Positions 8,288 to 15,243 are shown, counted from the stretch's first letter. The stretch is 18,261 bases of DNA from Candidatus Dormiibacter sp. (GCA_025450495.1 JANWHI010000059.1:1-18261); one strand, 5' to 3'. Numbers and translations are program-made. Notes: a model not told the origin generated them from the sequence alone.

Positions 8288-9048
8288 GCCGGCCCCCGGT
8301 GACCGTGGTCGACCTGTCGGGCGCAGCCCCGGCCGGGATCGAGGTGGCCGCCGCCACCCACATCGGACCGGTGCGCACGGAGAACCAGGACGCTTTCGCG
8401 GCCAGCCCCATCGCCGGCGGCGCCGGGGTCGGCATCCTCGTCGCCGACGGCATGGGCGGCCTGCCCGGTGGCGGTGAAGCGGCTGCGGCCGCCTCGGCGG
8501 CGGCCGTCGCTGCCCTGGTCGCGGGGGACGGTGAGACTCTTGGCGCCGACGGTGCTGTGCCGGACGGCAACGCCGCGGTGGCCCGGCTACGCGAGGACAT
8601 CGGCGGGCAGCCGGGTACGACGCTGACAGTGGCCGCCGTGCGGGCCGGCCGCGCGGTCATCGGCCACGTCGGCGACAGCCGTGCCTACCTGGTGCGCGAT
8701 GGGGTCGCCAGCGCGCTGACCACCGACCATTCCTGGGTTGGGGAGCAGGTGAGGTCCGGCGCGCTGCCTCCCGGATCCGAGCGCCGTCACCCGCGCCGCA
8801 ACGTCATCACCATGGCGGCGATGGGGGAGGCGATCGAACCGCAGGTCGTCGTCGTCGAGCTGCGTCCCGGAGACGTGATCGCGCTGTGCAGCGACGGCTT
8901 CTGGGAGCCGCTCGAGGATCTCCACATCGCCGGGCTGCTGGAGACCCCGGGACCGCTGACGGCGGTGGTCGGGCGGGCGGCGGAGGCGGCGCTCGACGCC
9001 GGCGGCACCGACAATGTGACCGTGCTCGGGCTTCGCGTCGCCCGCTGA
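8284..9048 (+). CDS. PP2C-family serine/threonine protein phosphatase
   Basis: This 254-residue protein has the full bacterial PP2C (Stp/PstP-like) motif set: R-T-E-N-Q-D at 31-36, ADGMGG at 54-59, GTTLT, HVGDSRAYL, TTDHSWV, LCSDGFWE and TDNVTVL. All the metal-binding aspartates expected for a two-metal phosphatase are present, so it should be active. The catalytic domain fills the protein, with no membrane helix and no sensor domain. It would dephosphorylate Ser/Thr phosphoproteins, usually opposing Hanks-type kinases. No such kinase is in this window. The GTG start overlaps the HAD stop by four bases. Confidence 0.95.
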   Translation: MSRPPVTVVDLSGAAPAGIEVAAATHIGPVRTENQDAFAASPIAGGAGVGILVADGMGGLPGGGEAAAAASAAAVAALVAGDGETLGADGAVPDGNAAVARLREDIGGQPGTTLTVAAVRAGRAVIGHVGDSRAYLVRDGVASALTTDHSWVGEQVRSGALPPGSERRHPRRNVITMAAMGEAIEPQVVVVELRPGDVIALCSDGFWEPLEDLHIAGLLETPGPLTAVVGRAAEAALDAGGTDNVTVLGLRVAR

Positions 9049-9137
9049 TCCCTCAGCCCGGTCCTCCGTTACCAATCCCGAGGTCGCAGCGTTCTGTCAG
9101 CACTCCGAACTCGCATGCGCCCTCGAGGAGACCACCG

Positions 9138-9332
9138 ATGCCCCGTCGCCAACAGATCCGCGGTGTCAAGGTGTGCGCGCGTTGCGGCGAGGGCTACGAC
9201 GCGTTCAAGGCGATGGAGGTACGCGGCCGCTACTGCTCGCCCAGCTGCCTTGCCAGCGCCCGTGCCGCCCGTCGCCACCACATTGGGATCGCTGCGGTCG
9301 TCGGTGACGCTGTCGCGGCCCGCGCCCCCTGA
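9138..9332 (+). CDS. Small zinc-finger-like protein, 64 residues
   Basis: ATG at 9138 has a strong ribosome-binding site, GAGGAG, seven bases upstream. Residues 13-37 hold the pattern C-x2-C, 16 residues, then C-x3-C (CARC ... CSPSC), typical of a treble-clef or zinc-ribbon fold binding one Zn2+. The rest is Arg/Lys-rich at the N-terminus with a short hydrophobic Ala/Val C-terminus. It could bind nucleic acid or stabilise a partner. I cannot name the family. It stands alone between the PP2C gene and a membrane-protein gene. Confidence 0.75.
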   Translation: MPRRQQIRGVKVCARCGEGYDAFKAMEVRGRYCSPSCLASARAARRHHIGIAAVVGDAVAARAP

Positions 9333-9383
9333 GCAGCGGTCGTCTGCGCGCAGGGCGCTGACAATCGGGCAGACTCCCCGGCC

Positions 9384-9815
9384 ATGGCACGTCTCTACGC
9401 TCAGCTGTGCGCCCTCGTCCTCCTGGTCGTCGGCCTCGGGGGCCTCGCCGCCGGGAACGCCGGGCCACCCGCTCCCAACGGTGGCGGCAACATCGGCAGC
9501 CTCATCCTCCACCTCAGCTGGGCTCGCGACGCCTTCGACATCGCGCTGCTCGTCGTGTTCGTCTACGCGGGATTCGCGGCGTCGCGACGGGTTGGCCGGA
9601 TTCTGGTCGGCGCCACCGGCGTCCTGCTCCTGGCCCTGGCGGTGATCGGCTTCCTGGTCGGAGACGACGCAGCCGCGACCAAGAGCTACGCGGGCCTGCA
9701 CTTCACGACAGCGCTCAACATCCTCGATCTCGTTGTCGGGGTGCTCGGCCTGCTCGCGGCTCTCGGCACCGTTGAGGATCCTGAGCCGGCGCCGCGATCG
9801 GTGCTCCGCGGCTAA
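9384..9815 (+). CDS. Four-helix integral membrane protein (DUF4383-like)
   Basis: The 143 residues contain four hydrophobic segments, at about 5-24, 50-67, 72-93 and 106-126. The pattern of a first helix, a short loop and then an N-(I/L)-L-(D/H)-L-V-V-G-V-x-G-L-type last helix (NILDLVVGVLGLLAAL) resembles DUF4383 proteins, which are small membrane proteins of unknown function common in Actinomycetota and related soil bacteria. The ribosome-binding site is weak. The assignment rests on topology and the last helix, so it is tentative. It is convergent with the YtxH-like gene. Confidence 0.7.
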   Translation: MARLYAQLCALVLLVVGLGGLAAGNAGPPAPNGGGNIGSLILHLSWARDAFDIALLVVFVYAGFAASRRVGRILVGATGVLLLALAVIGFLVGDDAAATKSYAGLHFTTALNILDLVVGVLGLLAALGTVEDPEPAPRSVLRG

Positions 9816-9849
9816 CCGCTCTCCCAGGGGCGGGCGGATCCCGCGACGG

Positions 9850-10140
9850 TCAGTGCCGGCCGTTGGTCTCGTTGTGGATGCGCACCGAGCCCTCGACCGA
9901 GACCGAATCGTCGTCCTCGTGGCGGGTCCTCTCGACGCTGTGCCGCGCCAGCTCGGCGGCAGCGCCGGCAAAGGGTGCGACCCTGCGCACCGTCCTCTCG
10001 GCGACCTGGTAGCCGTCCCGGGCCGCGGCGCCGAAGGCGGCCAGCTGCTGGCGGGTCTTGGTTCCCGGCTGAGGAGCGATGCAGAGGCCGACCACGACAC
10101 CGGCGACGCCGCCGTGAACGAATCCCCGGACGTAGCCCAT
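9850..10140 (-). CDS. YtxH-like protein, 96 residues
   Basis: The N-terminal hydrophobic Gly/Ala/Val helix (GFVHGGVAGVVVGLCIAP) is followed by P-G-T-K-T-R-Q-Q-L. This is the signature of YtxH-domain proteins, in which a membrane-associated glycine-zipper helix is followed by an APKSGKETR-type motif and an amphipathic helix. The C-terminus is charged and probably disordered. GGAGG eight bases before ATG 10140 supports the start. YtxH members have been linked to general stress in Bacillus, but the molecular role is unknown. It lies 42 bases downstream of the ferredoxin gene on the same strand, with a hairpin between them. Confidence 0.75.
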   Translation of the reverse strand: MGYVRGFVHGGVAGVVVGLCIAPQPGTKTRQQLAAFGAAARDGYQVAERTVRRVAPFAGAAAELARHSVERTRHEDDDSVSVEGSVRIHNETNGRH

Positions 10141-10163
10141 GTCGCAGTCCTCCCAAGCTGATT

Positions 10164-10178
10164 GTGGTGGGCCACCAC
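10164..10178 (-). terminator. Hairpin between the ferredoxin and YtxH-like genes
   Basis: GTGGTGG and CCACCAC are separated by a single base, giving a six-base-pair stem with a three-base loop. It begins four bases after the ferredoxin stop codon (minus strand). No T-run follows, so it may be a weak terminator or an mRNA-stabilising intercistronic hairpin. The structure is seen; the role is inferred. Confidence 0.4.
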
Positions 10179-10182
10179 CCTA

Positions 10183-10521
10183 CTACGTGAGTGCCGTCGA
10201 CGCCCACTCGCCGTCGGGAGTGATCCGCAGGCGATCGACCGGCCTGCCACCGACCAGGTGCTGCTCGATGATCTCGCCGATGTCGTCGGCGGTCAGGTGT
10301 CCGTACCACACCCCTTCGGGGTAGACGATCATGATCGGCCCCTGGTGGTGCTGCTGGTTGCAACCCATCCTCGTGGTGCGGACGTGGGTCAGGCCACGGC
10401 GCTCCAGCTCATCGCGGAGGCGGAGCAGGACCCGTTCGCTGCCCATGCCTCCGCAGTGGTGGCGACCCACCGTGGTGCAGACGAAAACGTGCAGCGGTCG
10501 AAGCCCGTCGGAGGGATCCAT
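10183..10521 (-). CDS. Thioredoxin-fold [2Fe-2S] ferredoxin with a Cys-to-His ligand position
   Basis: This 112-residue protein matches the thioredoxin-like [2Fe-2S] ferredoxin family (Aquifex Fd4 / NuoE-C-terminal type). HVFVCTT opens the fold, CGGMGS follows, and the second ligand region MGCNQQHHQGP leads into IMIVYPEGVWYG, a family hallmark. Usual members have four Cys ligands, the last two spaced C-x3-C before the GP. Here the first three are Cys15, Cys23 and Cys54, but the fourth position is His58, with His59 next to it. The codons on the minus strand read TGC AAC CAG CAG CAC CAC, so a single-base error cannot explain it. The cluster may be Cys3-His ligated, which would change its redox potential, or it may be degenerate. 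The role is small-protein electron transfer; no partner oxidoreductase is adjacent. Confidence 0.85.
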   Translation of the reverse strand: MDPSDGLRPLHVFVCTTVGRHHCGGMGSERVLLRLRDELERRGLTHVRTTRMGCNQQHHQGPIMIVYPEGVWYGHLTADDIGEIIEQHLVGGRPVDRLRITPDGEWASTALT

Positions 10522-10598
10522 CGCCTCGATGGTGACGCAGTGCGCGGAGATCGCGTCCGCTGCGAGGCAACGCTGCCGTCCGTCAGAGTCGCGATGCC

Positions 10599-11036
10599 AT
10601 GGAGATGAGCTTCGCCTTCTTTGCCGACGCGGCCACCGTGCCCCCCGACGGCAAGTTCTACGCGCTCGGGGGCGGGTTCAGCGCGCTGGCTCTGCCGTCG
10701 CTGCCGGGCATGGCCAGCTTCGCCGTCGTCGCCGGCTTTCGCTTCGGCACGGCCGACGCCGGCCAGGTCCACCTCGTCGAACTCCGCTTCGTGGACATGC
10801 TCGGCAAGCTGGTGCTACCGCCCGCGACCATGCGCTTCGAGTCGGCGGGTCCGCCCCCCACCGGGACGGGCGAGGTCAGTGTCTCGACGGTGAGCGTGCT
10901 CCAGCCCACTCTCGGCGAGCCCGGCGAGTATGCGGTCGAGTTCTGGCACGAGGGCGTGCTGATCAACTCGGTGCGCCTGCACGTGGTCGAGCAGCAACGG
11001 CCGACCCCGGCGCCCGGCAGCCCCCCGCCGGCGTAG
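10599..11036 (+). CDS. DUF6941-like protein of unknown function, 145 residues
   Basis: The opening M-x-F-A-F-F-A-D-A-A-T-V-P-P-D-G-K-F-Y-A-L-G-G-G-F resembles DUF6941 proteins, which typically begin with a short strand and a D(Y/A)A...G(K)L...G pattern. The rest alternates polar and hydrophobic residues as in a beta-sandwich (VHLVELRFVD, YAVEFWHEGVLINSVRLHVVEQ), with a Pro-rich C-terminal tail. There is no signal peptide. Function is unknown. It is divergent from the ferredoxin gene and convergent with the dehydrogenase gene. The start could also be ATG at 10605. Confidence 0.7.
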   Translation: MEMSFAFFADAATVPPDGKFYALGGGFSALALPSLPGMASFAVVAGFRFGTADAGQVHLVELRFVDMLGKLVLPPATMRFESAGPPPTGTGEVSVSTVSVLQPTLGEPGEYAVEFWHEGVLINSVRLHVVEQQRPTPAPGSPPPA

Positions 11037-11058
11037 AGGCGTCCGCCTCGCCAAGCCA

Positions 11059-11925
11059 TCAGCGCGTCTGCGCTGCCTCGTACTCGTAGAAGCCGCGCCC
11101 GCTCTTGCGGCCGAGGTACCCGGCGGCGACCATGCGCTTGAGCAGCGGAGGCGCCGCGTAGTCACGGATGGCGTACTCCGTGTACAGGGCGTCGCACACG
11201 AACAGCGCGGTGTCGAGCCCGATGTAGTCGAGCAGTTGCAGCGGTCCCATGGGATGGCCGCAGCCGAGCTTCATCCCCTCGTCGATGTCCTCCTTGGTGG
11301 CGAAGCCGGATTCGTAGAGGCGCACCGCGTTGTTGAGAAATGGGATGAGCAGCAGGTTGACGATGAAGCCGCCCCGGTCCTGGGCGACGATCACGCGCTT
11401 GCCGAGCCTCTCGCCGAGAGCGCGCGTCTCCTCGAGTGTCTCGTCGCTGGTGGCGATGGTGCGCACCACCTCGAGGAGCTTCATCACCGGGGCGGGGTTG
11501 AAGAAGTGCGTCCCGATCACACGGTCAGGACGGTTGGTGGCTCGGGCGATCTCGATGATCGGGAGTGACGAGGTGTTGCTCGAGAGGATGGAGTGCTCGG
11601 GCACGATGCGATCCAGCTTGCCGAACAGCTCCACCTTGTCGGCGAGCCGCTCGACGATCGCCTCGACCACCACGTCGCAGTCGCTCAACTCCTCGAGGTC
11701 GGTGCTGAAGCTGAGCCGCCCGCTGATCTCCCTGACATCGTCCTCGCTGAGCTTGCCTCCCTGTCGGCCGCGGTCAAGCGATCGCTCGACGCGTCTTCGG
11801 CCTGCTTCGAGCGCACCGGCCCCGGCCTCCGCAACGCGCGTGCGCAGACCGCTCCTGGCACAGACCTCGGCGATGCCCGAGCCCATCAGCCCGGCGCCGA
11901 CGATGCCGACGGTGGTGATCTCCAT
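11059..11925 (-). CDS. 3-hydroxybutyryl-CoA (3-hydroxyacyl-CoA) dehydrogenase
   Basis: The protein has 288 residues when started at ATG 11925, which has GGAG seven bases upstream; this matches the usual 280-290 residues of the family. The Rossmann motif GAGLMGSGIAE lies at 10-20. SSNTSSLPI and GTHFFNPAPVMKLLEV carry the catalytic Ser, His and CoA-contact residues. The C-terminal domain has GHPMGPLQLLDYIGLD and the terminal GRKSGRGFYEY. It oxidises (S)-3-hydroxyacyl-CoA with NAD(P)+, or runs in reverse in butanoate/PHB or fatty-acid metabolism. The site read GFIVNRLL in most relatives is GFIVNLLL here. No thiolase or crotonase is adjacent. Upstream in-frame sequence to 12030 is low-complexity Arg/His and is not used. 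Confidence 0.95.
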   Translation of the reverse strand: MEITTVGIVGAGLMGSGIAEVCARSGLRTRVAEAGAGALEAGRRRVERSLDRGRQGGKLSEDDVREISGRLSFSTDLEELSDCDVVVEAIVERLADKVELFGKLDRIVPEHSILSSNTSSLPIIEIARATNRPDRVIGTHFFNPAPVMKLLEVVRTIATSDETLEETRALGERLGKRVIVAQDRGGFIVNLLLIPFLNNAVRLYESGFATKEDIDEGMKLGCGHPMGPLQLLDYIGLDTALFVCDALYTEYAIRDYAAPPLLKRMVAAGYLGRKSGRGFYEYEAAQTR

Positions 11926-12015
11926 CTTTGTCTCCAGCCTGGCGATGCTCTGGTGGGGCCAAGTGTGCCAGCCGCCTCGCGGGTGGCGGCGGCCGCGCTG
12001 CCTATGATGGCGGCG

Positions 12016-12354
12016 ATGGCGACCTCCCACGTGGCCCTGGTGAGCGGCGACCTGATGTTCGCCAGCCGCCTGCGCGCTGCGCTCGCCGGGAGCGCGGAGA
12101 TGGTCGTGGTCTCAGGCGGGGACGCGCCCGAGGCGGCAACCGTGTTCGTCGACCTCAATGACGACGTCGAGGCGCGCCTGGCGCTCATCGCCAACCTGCG
12201 AGCTCGCGGGGGGGCCCAGGTGATCGGCTTCTGCCAGCACGACGAGCGCGCGGTCCGCATCCGAGCAATGGAGCACGGCGCCGACCAGGTGGTGACCAAC
12301 GGCGCCCTTGCTGAGGCCGCGCTGCGGCTGGTGGGGGTCCAGGCGAGTGGCTGA
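12016..12354 (+). CDS. Response-regulator receiver-like protein lacking the conserved lysine
   Basis: The 112 residues follow the CheY-like beta/alpha order: strand HVALVSGD, helix FASRLRAALAG, strand MVVVS, strand ATVFVDL with Asp46 in the phospho-acceptor position, strand QVIGFCQHD, helix AVRIRAMEHGAD, strand QVVTNG, and a last helix. Beta-1 has only one acidic residue (Asp12). The Thr/Ser switch site is Cys-Gln, and the Lys-Pro expected after beta-5 is Thr-Asn. It is therefore probably a pseudo-receiver used for protein contacts. ATG at 12004 and 12007 are alternative starts. It is divergent from the dehydrogenase gene and overlaps the amidohydrolase start by eight bases, so the two are probably coupled. 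The pairing with an amidohydrolase is unexplained. Confidence 0.7.
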   Translation: MATSHVALVSGDLMFASRLRAALAGSAEMVVVSGGDAPEAATVFVDLNDDVEARLALIANLRARGGAQVIGFCQHDERAVRIRAMEHGADQVVTNGALAEAALRLVGVQASG

Positions 12355-13534
12355 TCTGGCCACCCGGGTGGCGTCAGAGCTCGACGGCGTCCGCGAGGAG
12401 GTGATCGAGACGCGCCGTGACCTCCATCGCCATCCTGAGCTGTCGTTACGCGAGCACCGCACCGCTGAGATCGCGGCCCGTCGCAGCGAGGAGCTCGGCT
12501 ACACGGTGCGCAGCGGGGTCGGTGGCACCGGGGTGATCGCCGACCTCGAGGGCGTGGGCGGCACGGGCCCGACGTTGATGCTGCGCGCTGACATGGATGC
12601 GCTGCCCGTGCTCGAACGCGGCGAATCCCGGGTGGTCAGCTCCGAGGTCGACGGTGTCATGCACGCCTGCGGCCACGACGGCCACGTCGCCATGACGCTT
12701 GGGGCCGCGCATGTGCTGGCGTCGCTGCGCGATGCGTGGTCGGGGCGGGTGCGCCTCTGCTTCCAGCCCGCCGAGGAGATCGCGTCCGGCGCGGTGCCGA
12801 TGATCGACGACGGCGCCGTCGCGGATGTCGACCACGTGTTCGGCATCCACCTCTGGGCGCCTTTGCAGGTCGGTCAGGTCGGGGTCAAAGATGGCCCGAT
12901 CTTCGGCAGCGCCGACGAGTTCGGTCTCACCATCCGCGGCCGCGGCGGGCATGGGGGGATGCCCCACACCAGCATCGACCCGGTGGTGGCGGCGGCACAC
13001 GTGGTGCTCGGCCTGCAGAGCATCGTCAGCCGCGAGACCTCTCCGTTCGCGCCGGCCGTCGTCACCGTCGGCCAGGTCGAGGGGGGCCGTGCCTTCAACG
13101 TCATCGCCGACGAGGTGCGCCTGCGCGGCACGGTGCGCGCACTGCACCCGGAGGACCGCGAGCGGTTGCTGCGCCGTGTCGCCGAGGTCGCGATCGCGAT
13201 CGCCTCGGCGTCCGGTGCAAGCGCGGAGTTCGAGCGCGCCGCCGGCTGCCCGCCGGTGATCAGCGACGCGGCCTCGGCGGCGCTGGTGCGACGCGCTGCC
13301 GTGGCCACGGTGGGCGAGGACAGGGTGGTGACGCCGCAGCCGATCACCGTTGGCGACGACGTCGCCTGCTTGATCAACGCCGTCGGCAGCGGCTGCTACT
13401 TCCTGGTCGGAGCGGGCGACCCGGCCAAGCGGCAGGTGGCGCCACACCACAGCGCCGACTTCGACATCGACGAGCGGTCGCTGCCGGTCGGGGTGGGCAC
13501 ACTTGTCCGAGCGGCTCTCGAGGTGCTCCGGTGA
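12347..13534 (+). CDS. M20-family metal-dependent amidohydrolase (AmhX/hippurate-hydrolase type)
   Basis: GTG at 12347 gives 395 residues, normal for peptidase M20D N-acyl-amino-acid amidohydrolases. DLHRHPELS near 25 and LRADMDALP near 79 are family hallmarks. The metal site includes C-G-H at 108-110, the Glu-Glu of QPAEE near 143-144, His168 (GIHLW) and the C-terminal APHHSADFDID. GRGGHGGMPH near 198 marks the start of the lid/dimerisation domain. The enzyme removes acyl groups from N-acyl amino acids or similar amides in the cytoplasm, using two divalent metals. The usual GAEDF motif is changed to VGDDVA, so the substrate may be unusual. It overlaps the receiver-like gene upstream and, by GTGA, the thioesterase gene downstream. 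Confidence 0.93.
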   Translation: MADLATRVASELDGVREEVIETRRDLHRHPELSLREHRTAEIAARRSEELGYTVRSGVGGTGVIADLEGVGGTGPTLMLRADMDALPVLERGESRVVSSEVDGVMHACGHDGHVAMTLGAAHVLASLRDAWSGRVRLCFQPAEEIASGAVPMIDDGAVADVDHVFGIHLWAPLQVGQVGVKDGPIFGSADEFGLTIRGRGGHGGMPHTSIDPVVAAAHVVLGLQSIVSRETSPFAPAVVTVGQVEGGRAFNVIADEVRLRGTVRALHPEDRERLLRRVAEVAIAIASASGASAEFERAAGCPPVISDAASAALVRRAAVATVGEDRVVTPQPITVGDDVACLINAVGSGCYFLVGAGDPAKRQVAPHHSADFDIDERSLPVGVGTLVRAALEVLR

Positions 13535-14112
13535 GCGACCCCTGGGCGCGGCTCCGCGCCGATCGTGCCCTCCAGTACCTGCACCCCCTCGACATGACGC
13601 CGCGTCCGGCGTCGGCCTCGCGGACGGAGATCACCACCGTGATGCAGATCTCCCATGCCAACAACGATGGCAACGTCCACGGCGGCTCGATCATGCGCCT
13701 GGTGGACGAGGCGGCCGGGATCGCGGCGATGCGGCACTGCCGGCTGCGGGTCGTCACCGCGTCGATGGACGACATGAGCTTCGTGGCACCGGTGTACATC
13801 GGCGACCTCGTGACCGTGCGTGCGATGGTCAACGACGCGCATCGCACCTCGATGGAGGTGGGAGTGCGGGTCGACGTCGAGAACATCGCCAACGAGGCAT
13901 GGCGCCACGTGGCCAGCGCCCACCTGGTGTTTGTCGCCCTCGACGTGGACGGTCGCCCGACGGCGGTGCCGCCGGTGATCGCCGAGGCCCCCGAGGAGAG
14001 GCGCCGCCAGGCCCAGGCCCGGGTCCGCCACGAGCAGCGACTGCTGCGCAAGAAGGCGCTGGCCGAGGCGGTGCGAGAGAAAGAGCACGATCCGTCGCAG
14101 CCGGCCCTGTAA
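13531..14112 (+). CDS. Hotdog-fold acyl-CoA thioesterase (YciA/BACH type)
   Basis: GTG at 13531 overlaps the amidohydrolase stop (GTGA), giving 193 residues. The hotdog catalytic signature is present: N45-x2-G47-N-V-H50-G-G52-x6-D59-E60-A, as in acyl-CoA thioesterases of the YciA and brain-hydrolase group. MDDMSFVAPVYIGDLV and VGVRVDVEN are the following strands. It should cleave acyl-CoA to free acid and CoA. Residues about 145-193 form a charged Arg/Glu-rich helical tail, longer than in YciA. The gene lies in a tight run with the amidohydrolase and HemQ genes, with only one base between its stop and the first possible hemQ start. Confidence 0.93.
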   Translation: MSDPWARLRADRALQYLHPLDMTPRPASASRTEITTVMQISHANNDGNVHGGSIMRLVDEAAGIAAMRHCRLRVVTASMDDMSFVAPVYIGDLVTVRAMVNDAHRTSMEVGVRVDVENIANEAWRHVASAHLVFVALDVDGRPTAVPPVIAEAPEERRRQAQARVRHEQRLLRKKALAEAVREKEHDPSQPAL

Positions 14113-14122
14113 AGTGAGCAAG

Positions 14123-14872
14123 ATGACCGAGGTCGCCGCCCCACTCGCGGTTCGCGATGCCACCGTCCCGCCTCCGACTGCGCGCCAGCACATCCGCTTC
14201 GCGTTCTTCGCGGTGCGGCCCGAGTGGCGATTGCGCGACGCCAGGCAGCGGGCCGCCGACCGCGCCGAGGTCGTGGAGCTCATCAAGGACATCGACCAGC
14301 GCGACAACGTGCTGCTGCGCACCTACAGCCTGGTCGGCACGCGCGGCGATGCCGACCTCATGGTGTGGCTGGTCAGCGCCCGCCTCGAGGATCTTCATGA
14401 GTTCTCCTCGCGTCTGAACCGCACCGCGCTCGGCGCGTTCCTCGAATCGCCGTACAGCTACTTTGCGATGACCAAGCAGAGCATGTACGTCGACAAGCAC
14501 CAGCACCCCAACCAGGAGGGTCGTAGCAGCCGCCTGGTGATCGCTCCGACCAACCGCCGCTACCTGTTCGTGTACCCGTTCGTGAAGACGCGCGCCTGGT
14601 ACCGACTGAGTCGCGACGAGCGTCAACGACAGATGAGCGACCACATCGCCACGGGCCACAAGTACCCGGGTGTGAAGATCAACACGACCTACTCGTTCGG
14701 GCTGGACGACCAGGAGTTCGTGGTGGCGTTCGAGAGTGACTCGGTGGCGGACTTCCTCGACCTGGTGCAGGAGATGCGCGAGAGCGAGGCTTCGACCCAC
14801 ACCGTGCGCGACGTGCCGTCGTTCACCTGCATGCTCATGGCGCCGGAGGACGCCCTGGCGGCGGTCGGTTAG
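14123..14872 (+). CDS. hemQ: Coproheme decarboxylase HemQ (chlorite-dismutase family)
   Basis: The 249-residue protein (ATG 14123; GTG at 14114 is an alternative) belongs to the chlorite-dismutase/HemQ fold. HemQ converts coproheme III to protoheme through two oxidative decarboxylations. RRYLFVYPFVKTRAWY carries Tyr151, aligned with the catalytic tyrosine of Firmicutes HemQ. SDHIATGHKYP carries His174, the proximal heme ligand. INTTYSFGLDDQEFVVAFE is the family signature. The distal position, Arg in true chlorite dismutases and Gln in Firmicutes HemQ, is Ile186 here by my manual alignment. That rules against chlorite dismutation. No other heme-synthesis gene is in the window. A two-tier hairpin follows the stop. 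Confidence 0.92.
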   Translation: MTEVAAPLAVRDATVPPPTARQHIRFAFFAVRPEWRLRDARQRAADRAEVVELIKDIDQRDNVLLRTYSLVGTRGDADLMVWLVSARLEDLHEFSSRLNRTALGAFLESPYSYFAMTKQSMYVDKHQHPNQEGRSSRLVIAPTNRRYLFVYPFVKTRAWYRLSRDERQRQMSDHIATGHKYPGVKINTTYSFGLDDQEFVVAFESDSVADFLDLVQEMRESEASTHTVRDVPSFTCMLMAPEDALAAVG

Positions 14873-14906
14873 AGCGGCGTCGCGGGCGGCCGTGGCCCGC
14901 TGCTCT
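14871..14906 (+). terminator. Two-tier hairpin after hemQ
   Basis: AGAGC (14871-14875) pairs with GCTCT (14902-14906), and inside it GCGGGC (14882-14887) pairs perfectly with GCCCGC (14895-14900). The outer arm overlaps the hemQ stop codon. There is no T-run, so it is a possible high-GC terminator or mRNA end-protecting structure. Confidence 0.45.
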
Positions 14907-14920
14907 ACACAACTCTTGAT

Positions 14921-14947
14921 CCCGCAGCGCGTTCAACCTCCTGCGGG
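14921..14947. repeat. Inverted repeat CCCGCAG...CTGCGGG
   Basis: A perfect seven-base inverted repeat with a 13-base spacer lies in the 160-base gap between hemQ and the 60-residue gene. It could be an operator for a dimeric regulator, or a leader hairpin. There is no other evidence for its role. Confidence 0.4.
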
Positions 14948-15032
14948 AGTGCTACCGTCGTATCTGACGCGTTTGCGTCGGCTTGAGAAAAGGATGGCCG
15001 GGTCTCGACGAACCGGCGGCGAGGAGGGTGCG

Positions 15033-15215
15033 GTGACGTCCGAGGCGGAGGCCCAGGCTCGTGCCGACGCTGCGGAGGCGCTGAGGGAGAAGCGGTACGA
15101 GAGGCTCCAGGCCCTCCTCGACACCTTCGAGGAGCCGATCCGCCGCGCCGACGCGATGTCGCGGCTGGAGGCGTGGCTCACCCTGCATCCGCCACCGTGG
15201 CTCCCCGAGGGCTGA
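15033..15215 (+). CDS. Small helical protein, 60 residues, function unknown
   Basis: GTG at 15033 has GGAGG five bases upstream, the best ribosome-binding site in this stretch. ATG at 14994 would add 13 Gly/Arg-rich residues. The product is almost wholly helical and charged: an Ala/Glu/Arg-rich helix (EAEAQARADAAEALREKRYERLQALL) followed by ADAMSRLEAWLTLHPPPWLPEG. It may form a coiled coil. I do not recognise it. It is convergent with the iron-sulfur protein gene and is preceded by hairpins after hemQ, so it probably has its own promoter. Confidence 0.6.
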   Translation: MTSEAEAQARADAAEALREKRYERLQALLDTFEEPIRRADAMSRLEAWLTLHPPPWLPEG

Positions 15216-15243
15216 CAAGCCGCAGGTGTCAGCGACGGCTGGG

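Noticed and set aside
11926..12030. Longer N-terminus for the 3-hydroxyacyl-CoA dehydrogenase (start at 12030)
   Set aside because: The extension is Arg/His/Gly-rich and out of keeping with the family length; ATG 11925 has a good ribosome-binding site directly before the Rossmann strand.
14123..14872. Chlorite dismutase activity
   Set aside because: The distal arginine needed for chlorite conversion is absent, while the HemQ catalytic tyrosine is present.
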